From Caryophanales bacterium UBA6879 (GTDB taxonomy: Bacteria; Bacillota_I; Bacilli_A; RFN20; CAG-288): a DNA stretch of 11,401 bases. The position numbers were made by a program, and so were the translations under genes. Below are positions 6,358-11,401 of this stretch, in pieces; position 1 is the stretch's first letter; each line of letters begins with the position of its first letter. The notes beneath the pieces are model-generated. The model searched no databases, was not told the origin of the DNA, and worked only from the letters and a program-made list of their open reading frames with translations. The DNA is taken from the NCBI GenBank assembly GCA_002449135.1, contig DKCH01000040.1:217-11617 (forward strand), written 5' to 3'.

Positions 6358-9141
6358 TTAAATAAATTTTTTCTTAATTTGAAAATAAGACAATAGAAAC
6401 GAAGCCAAAGAAATAAAAGATACTAAAATTAAATTTATAAAATAAATTTGGAAATGAAACCCACTAGCGATACCCAATAATTGACTTAATTGCTTACTAA
6501 AAAGAATATTAGAAATAAACAATGTGAAAGAAGAGCTTATAAAGGCAAGTAAAGACATTGTAACAATTAAAAAACAATAATACTTAAAAACATCTTTAAA
6601 ACTATAGCCTAAAAAACGCATTAAATAAATTTTTTCTTGATCTTCTTTAATAAAAAGAAAACTAACTAAAGTAAGTAAAAAACCGGCAATTAAAGAAGTA
6701 AATACAACAAATGAATAAAGGAAAATAGAAATATAATTTAAAACTTCCTTTACACCATTTTCTAAGCTGACAATTGGCATTTGAAAAGAGTAATCAGAAA
6801 AATTAACTTTTAAAATTTCAATTAAATCATTTAATGGGAAATCCTTTTCAAAATTAATAACTACTCTATTCTTAATAAAAGTATTTAAATCTAAATTAAA
6901 TTGCTCTTTACCTAGGTATGTTAAAAAATAAGGTTCATGGTATATCTTATTTTTTTCATCTTCTATAACACCACAAATTTTAACTTCTGCTTCATTAAAA
7001 ATATTTTTATACGAAGAACCTATATATTTAACTTCACTTAAACAACTTAAATATAGATTTTGATTAATAGCTGAATAAGAATCATTAAATAATTTCTTAG
7101 CTAAATTTGATGAAATCACAACCTCATTATAATTTTTAGGTGCATCTCCAATTAAAAAATCACATTTTTTAACAATACTTTGAAAAATTAGAGGGTTACT
7201 TGAAGTATTAGACAAATCACCCATCACAACATTTTCATCATAAGTAATAGTAGAACCTTGAAAACCTTCTAAATCAAATTGTGCTTGATAATTATAATCA
7301 GCAATTTTATTTAAATGCTCCTTATTAGAAGAAACATATATAGGTTTTAAAAATCCAGAAACTAAACCTTCATCAGAAATATAATAAAAACTATCAGAAT
7401 AATAATAAGAATCAATATATTCTAAATACTGTTCAATCATTTTATAAATATCACTAATTTCAATACTTTCTAAATAATCATCATAAACAAGATATCTATT
7501 ATGGGTAAGATTATTATCATTTTGAAAATAAAAGCTTTGTTTATCTTTCAATGGAAATATAATTTGGTCTTTAAAAAGTTCATCCTTTTCAAATAAAGTT
7601 AAAAATTCCTCTTTCTTTTCCTTTTTCACTAATAAAATGTAACTTTTAAAAGTAACCCAAGGTTCATATGGAGTAAAGGCCAAATTAGTATAAGTTTTAA
7701 AACACATTTGCTTTTCTAAAAAATATTCTGCAAAAAACATATTGTTATGAATTATCTTACTCTTTTCCATAAAAAATATTTTTTTAACAGAAAAAAGATT
7801 TTCTAATGAGTAGTTAATATTAAGATTCTCAATATCAAGGTGAATAACTAAATCATTATGTTTTAAATAATCATTAATACTTTCAAAAATATCATTTTTT
7901 ATTGGAATAGAATAAAAATTTAATAAACTTATAGCTTCTTGTCCTGTTAAACCTAAAATAATATCGTTATAATCTAATTCTTTTTCGAAATTTAAATTGA
8001 TTTCTTTACTATATGTAAATTCAAGAAACGAACGACATGATAATGAATTAATTAAAAACTCCTTATTTCCTTTACTAAAATAAACCTTATTCTTATCTCT
8101 AAAAGTATCTTCAATATTAAAATCATAAAAAGTTGAAATACCATCTAAATATGGTAAATACCTGTTATATATATTTTTAACTTTACTTAATTTACTGCTT
8201 TGATAATATGCATCATTTAAAATATTCTCCTGTTTAGTAATAAGCAAAGTACTATTAGTAAAAGAAGAATTTAAAAAATTAGTAAACGAAGATGAAATAG
8301 ATGAAGTTAAAAGAAGAATTAAGCCTAGTGAAATTAAAGCTAAACTTGTGGCAAAGCTAGTAAATAAAAAATGCTTTCTTTTTACAATAATATTTTTTAT
8401 AACTCTTTTTAAAAGAAACTTAATTGAAGCTTTTTTAGTCTTAATTTTGGAAAAATAATTTTCTTTACTTTTAAAGTTTCCTTCATAAATATTATTAATT
8501 TTTCCATCGACAAGTTTAATAATTTTTTTATAACTTATAATATCGCTAGTATTATGTGTGATAATAATTACTAATTTATTTATAGCAATTTTTTCAAAAT
8601 ATTCAGTTAATCTTTTTCTTAATAACTCATCTAATGGTCCTAATGGTTCATCTAATATTAAAATAGGCGTATCTTTTAATAAAACCCTACCTAAAGATGC
8701 ACGTTTTAATTCACCACCAGATAGATCTTTTAATTTATGATTTAAAAGTGAGCTTAGTACTAGTAAATTTGAAATGTTAAAAATTAAATTCTCTTTTTCT
8801 AAAATGCTTAAGTCATAAGTTTCTAATACTAAGAGAAAATTATCCTTAAGTGTTAATTGCTCTTCAAAAACATCATTTTGTAAAAGAACTGATAATTCAG
8901 AATGAAGATAAGTTGTTGTCTCCTTATAATCTTTTTCTTTTAATTCTTTTTTATTTACTAATATATTTCCAGAATAGTTTTTTATTAAATTAGATAATAA
9001 ATAAAATAAAGTTGACTTACCTGAACCTGATTCTCCAATAATATAATAAAGCCCAGTATTTTCAAAAGTAAAATTTATATTATCTAATGCTTTTCTTTTA
9101 CTATTTTTATATTGAAAACTTAAATTTGATATCTCAATCAT
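6358..9141 (-). CDS. MacB-type ABC protein, ATPase fused to FtsX-like permease (927 aa)
   Basis: An N-terminal ABC ATPase (1-225) has Walker A GESGSGKST (36-44), Q88, signature LSGGE (140-144), Walker B ILILDE (160-165) and H196, all intact; the D-loop region is LGPLD. A membrane part with MacB topology follows: TM1 at about 258-282, an extracytoplasmic region of about 520 residues (283-801), then TM2 about 802-830, TM3 about 852-880 and TM4 about 898-921. Within the large loop, NEVVISSNLAKKL (672-684) and VKICGVIEDE (720-729) look like the MacB periplasmic-core domain, and KIYLMRFLGYSFKDV after TM2 fits FtsX. Such proteins use ATP to drive movement of an extracellular domain, handling peptides, antibiotics or lipoproteins, not always by transport. 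AAGGTG lies 7 nt before the ATG and the preceding gene ends 2 nt away, so the two are probably co-translated partners. The substrate is unknown. Confidence 0.92.
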   Translation of the reverse strand: MIEISNLSFQYKNSKRKALDNINFTFENTGLYYIIGESGSGKSTLFYLLSNLIKNYSGNILVNKKELKEKDYKETTTYLHSELSVLLQNDVFEEQLTLKDNFLLVLETYDLSILEKENLIFNISNLLVLSSLLNHKLKDLSGGELKRASLGRVLLKDTPILILDEPLGPLDELLRKRLTEYFEKIAINKLVIIITHNTSDIISYKKIIKLVDGKINNIYEGNFKSKENYFSKIKTKKASIKFLLKRVIKNIIVKRKHFLFTSFATSLALISLGLILLLTSSISSSFTNFLNSSFTNSTLLITKQENILNDAYYQSSKLSKVKNIYNRYLPYLDGISTFYDFNIEDTFRDKNKVYFSKGNKEFLINSLSCRSFLEFTYSKEINLNFEKELDYNDIILGLTGQEAISLLNFYSIPIKNDIFESINDYLKHNDLVIHLDIENLNINYSLENLFSVKKIFFMEKSKIIHNNMFFAEYFLEKQMCFKTYTNLAFTPYEPWVTFKSYILLVKKEKKEEFLTLFEKDELFKDQIIFPLKDKQSFYFQNDNNLTHNRYLVYDDYLESIEISDIYKMIEQYLEYIDSYYYSDSFYYISDEGLVSGFLKPIYVSSNKEHLNKIADYNYQAQFDLEGFQGSTITYDENVVMGDLSNTSSNPLIFQSIVKKCDFLIGDAPKNYNEVVISSNLAKKLFNDSYSAINQNLYLSCLSEVKYIGSSYKNIFNEAEVKICGVIEDEKNKIYHEPYFLTYLGKEQFNLDLNTFIKNRVVINFEKDFPLNDLIEILKVNFSDYSFQMPIVSLENGVKEVLNYISIFLYSFVVFTSLIAGFLLTLVSFLFIKEDQEKIYLMRFLGYSFKDVFKYYCFLIVTMSLLAFISSSFTLFISNILFSKQLSQLLGIASGFHFQIYFINLILVSFISLASFLLSYFQIKKKFI

Positions 9142-9143
9142 TT

Positions 9144-11132
9144 TTATTCACCTTTTAAAGATAAAATTAACTCATTAGAATAGAGCTTTTTTGTAGGAAA
9201 ATATGTCGCTAAATAAACAAAAATATAATTAAAAACTATAAGTAAAAACAAAGAAAGAAAATTCATTCTTTTACTAAATATTTCAGGATAAGAATAACTT
9301 TTTAAAACAAAATTTCCTAAACATGAAAGACAAAAATTAAATAACAAACTTAAAACAAACAATGTCACATATATAATAAAAGCTTGTCCATATGCTAATG
9401 AAAAAAACGTTTTCTTATTAATATGAAAAGAAAGATATATACCTAACTCAATTTTCTTTTCATTAAATAAATTTTCAATAACAACTAATTCTAAGAAAAA
9501 TGAAGCAATTAAAGCTAATGTTAAAAAAATTATAACCAAAGATGATAAAGATTCTAGAATTTGAACAACTGCATTAGTATTTTCTAAGCTTATACTTGTC
9601 AAAACATATTTGTCTAAATTGTTTGATTTTAAAAATTCATCTACCTTTAATGGATCAATAAAATGAATAACACTTTTAAAAGAAGTTAATTTATCATCTA
9701 AGGAAGAATATAAAGATAATCTACTTTTTAAATCAACATTAAAGTTTAAATAATTTGATAAATTAGTTAACTTAGATTTATATAGAAATTCACTAACAAA
9801 CGGATAAGAATAATAAATACATGGTCTTGAGATAAAACCTTTTTCAGCATTTAGCCCAACGATAGTAACATTAAAATTAAAATTTAAGAAATCTTTAATA
9901 ACTTCTCCTGCAATATTTGTCTCAATTTCTGTAGAAAAATTTAAACTAATAGATTTATTTAAAATATCATTATCTGGAAAATTATCTACAAAAGCCTTAT
10001 TTACTACAACCTCTAAATGATTATGTGGTATTCTACCAGTTAAAAGCTTATTTTCTTGAGGAAAAGAGGGTGAGAATGAAGATTCTTTTAAATACTGTCC
10101 TTGATATTTACCTTTAACTAAATTTGGAAGAAAATAATCAAAGGATGGATATACTTCTAAATTAGAAAAACTATTTTTTAATAAATTCGTGCTTTCATCT
10201 GAGAGCTTTACTAGCTTATTAAGTTTTAATTCTTGTCCAGGAATTTCATAAATCTTTTTCTCTTGCATTGTAAAAACATCATAGTCAAAATTGGTTTTTC
10301 CTAAATTAACTAAAACATCTTTTCCAGTATCTGATATAGTAAGACTTATAGTAATTAATCCAAAAGCTAAAGCTGAAAAAAACAAAGAAAAGAAAGCTTT
10401 TAATTTTTTCTTTTTTAAAAATGAATAAGAAAGCTTTAAAGAAGATAAAAACTTGACTCTTGTTTTTTCTCTTTTACTTATATTACTTATTTTACCTTTA
10501 TTAATTTTACCTTTAGCAACTATTAATTTTTGATTTTTAATATTTAAAATTACATCAGAATATAATTCAGCTAATTCTCTATTATGGGTTACTAAAATTA
10601 TTAAACGATTTTTTGCAAAGCTTTTTATAAGCTTCAAAATTTTATGAGAATTTTCAACGTCTAAAGCTCCTGTTGGTTCATCTAAAAGTAAAACTTTACT
10701 TCCTTTGATTAATCCACGAGCTAAACTTACTCTACTTTTTTGACCACCAGAAAGTTCTGTGACATTTTTATTTTTAAATTCTAAAAGTCCAATGTCATTT
10801 AATAACTTATTTACTTTAGTTTCAATTTCTTTTTTGTCTTTTCCAATTAAGATTAAAGGAAGAGAAATATTATCAAAAACATTTAAATGTTCTATTAAAT
10901 GATAATTTTGAAAAACAAAACCAATTTCATCCAAATTAAAATCTCTAATAATTTCTCCTTCATAGTTTTTTAAATAATTAGCTATCAAATTTAAAATGCT
11001 AGATTTTCCTGAACCTGATTCAGATAAAATGGAAACTAACCCTGTATTAGGAAAAGTAAAATTAATATTAGAAAAAAGATTTGGTTGACCTTCATAACCA
11101 AAACTAAAATTTTTAAATTCTAAATACGCCAT
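9144..11132 (-). CDS. MacB-type ABC protein, ATPase fused to FtsX-like permease (662 aa)
   Basis: This is the shorter, first-translated member of the pair. The ATPase (1-215) has a Walker A whose first glycine is serine (SESGSGKSS, 37-45), Q75, signature LSGGQ (127-131), Walker B VLLLDE (147-152), TGALD, and H183. The membrane part has TM1 at about 246-267, an extracytoplasmic domain of about 260 residues with a MacB-core-like segment (LEVVVNKAFVDNF), then TM2 about 529-551, TM3 about 576-604 and TM4 about 623-646. It ends in YFPTKKLYSNELILSLKGE, the FtsX-family terminus. It is a paralogue of the 927-residue neighbour; the two likely form a heterodimer. The start ATG at 11132 is fixed by the ABC domain beginning at once; an in-frame GTG precedes it, and AGGTG directly abuts the ATG, unusually close. 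It lies about 30 nt after folD. Confidence 0.92.
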   Translation of the reverse strand: MAYLEFKNFSFGYEGQPNLFSNINFTFPNTGLVSILSESGSGKSSILNLIANYLKNYEGEIIRDFNLDEIGFVFQNYHLIEHLNVFDNISLPLILIGKDKKEIETKVNKLLNDIGLLEFKNKNVTELSGGQKSRVSLARGLIKGSKVLLLDEPTGALDVENSHKILKLIKSFAKNRLIILVTHNRELAELYSDVILNIKNQKLIVAKGKINKGKISNISKREKTRVKFLSSLKLSYSFLKKKKLKAFFSLFFSALAFGLITISLTISDTGKDVLVNLGKTNFDYDVFTMQEKKIYEIPGQELKLNKLVKLSDESTNLLKNSFSNLEVYPSFDYFLPNLVKGKYQGQYLKESSFSPSFPQENKLLTGRIPHNHLEVVVNKAFVDNFPDNDILNKSISLNFSTEIETNIAGEVIKDFLNFNFNVTIVGLNAEKGFISRPCIYYSYPFVSEFLYKSKLTNLSNYLNFNVDLKSRLSLYSSLDDKLTSFKSVIHFIDPLKVDEFLKSNNLDKYVLTSISLENTNAVVQILESLSSLVIIFLTLALIASFFLELVVIENLFNEKKIELGIYLSFHINKKTFFSLAYGQAFIIYVTLFVLSLLFNFCLSCLGNFVLKSYSYPEIFSKRMNFLSLFLLIVFNYIFVYLATYFPTKKLYSNELILSLKGE

Positions 11133-11137
11133 CACCT
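11133..11137 (-). promoter_or_regulatory. Unusually close ribosome site of the first ABC gene
   Basis: AGGTG on the minus strand touches the ATG at 11132, against 6 to 10 nt spacing at the other sites in this window. No other Shine-Dalgarno is seen in the 32 nt between folD and this gene. Confidence 0.4.
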
Positions 11138-11164
11138 AATATATAGGCAAAATATTTATGCAAT

Positions 11165-11401
11165 TTATAAATTAAAAGCAAGTTTCAAAGCATTTTCAAT
11201 AACTGAAACAATAGTAATCGGTCCAACACCCTTAGGAACAGGAGCAAATTCTTTTACATCTGGGGTAAAACCTAAATCACCTAGACCATCTTCTAAATAC
11301 CCACAATCAATAACAATTTGCTCTTTAGTAAAGTCTTCTTCCTTTAAAAGTCCCCTTCTACCAGTACAAGAAATAACAATATCAGCTTCTTTTACTTTTA
11401 A
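11165..11401 (-). CDS. folD: Bifunctional methylene-THF dehydrogenase/cyclohydrolase, C-terminal part
   Basis: Only the last 78 codons are in the window; the gene continues past the right edge. FolD interconverts 5,10-methylene-, methenyl- and 10-formyl-tetrahydrofolate with NADP in the cytoplasm. The visible residues match the end of its NAD(P)-binding domain: EADIVISCTGRRGLL, then QIVIDCGY (usually IDVGI), GDLGF, and the family signature here written PVPKGVGPITI in place of PVPGGVGPMTI, followed by the terminal helix with ENALKLAF. The Gly-to-Lys and Met-to-Ile changes in the signature are mild divergence. The stop is TAA at 11167. No terminator is visible between it and the ABC genes, so they may share a transcript, but nothing links their functions. 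Confidence 0.93.
   Translation of the reverse strand, partial: LKVKEADIVISCTGRRGLLKEEDFTKEQIVIDCGYLEDGLGDLGFTPDVKEFAPVPKGVGPITIVSVIENALKLAFNL

Overview
The window is a stretch of low-GC, densely packed chromosome in which every gene lies on the minus strand. Gene content points to a Bacillota relative, class Bacilli in the broad sense: an RNA polymerase delta subunit (RpoE), strong AGGAG-type ribosome sites, a cold-shock protein, a possible YwiB-like gene next to argS, and a MEP-pathway gene (IspF). Very high A+T and small gaps suggest a reduced, Mollicutes-like or RF39/Erysipelotrichia-like genome; this placement is an inference. Trp codons that I checked are TGG. All ten visible stops are TAA or TAG, and no gene is broken by TGA, so there is no sign of UGA recoding.

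Reading along the minus strand (right to left) there are three blocks. (1) The 3' end of folD, then two tandem, fused ATPase-plus-FtsX (MacB-type) ABC transporter genes of 662 and 927 residues, probably the two halves of one exporter or resistance complex. (2) A single cold-shock gene with its own extended -10 promoter, a roughly 65-nt leader and a clear intrinsic terminator. (3) A six-gene operon: ychF, ispF, a DUF1934/YwiB-like gene, argS, rpoE, and a 588-residue fusion of an NrnA-type DHH phosphoesterase with a CysQ-type phosphatase. It ends in a perfect 8-bp hairpin terminator that contains the last stop codon.

Block 3 is mostly translation and RNA housekeeping: a ribosome-associated ATPase, arginine charging, transcription recycling, and nanoRNA/pAp turnover, with one isoprenoid gene. 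Gaps inside the operon are 0 to 21 nt, and genes with a good Shine-Dalgarno alternate with genes that seem to rely on translational coupling.

The most notable items are the NrnA-CysQ fusion, which joins two unrelated folds both known to act on pAp; the asymmetric pair of FtsX-type ABC proteins; the apparent joint loss of the Arg/Glu pair lining the IspF trimer cavity; and two inverted repeats over likely promoter elements. I saw no mobile element, CRISPR array, tRNA, rRNA or riboswitch. There is no gene-free stretch longer than about 130 bases.
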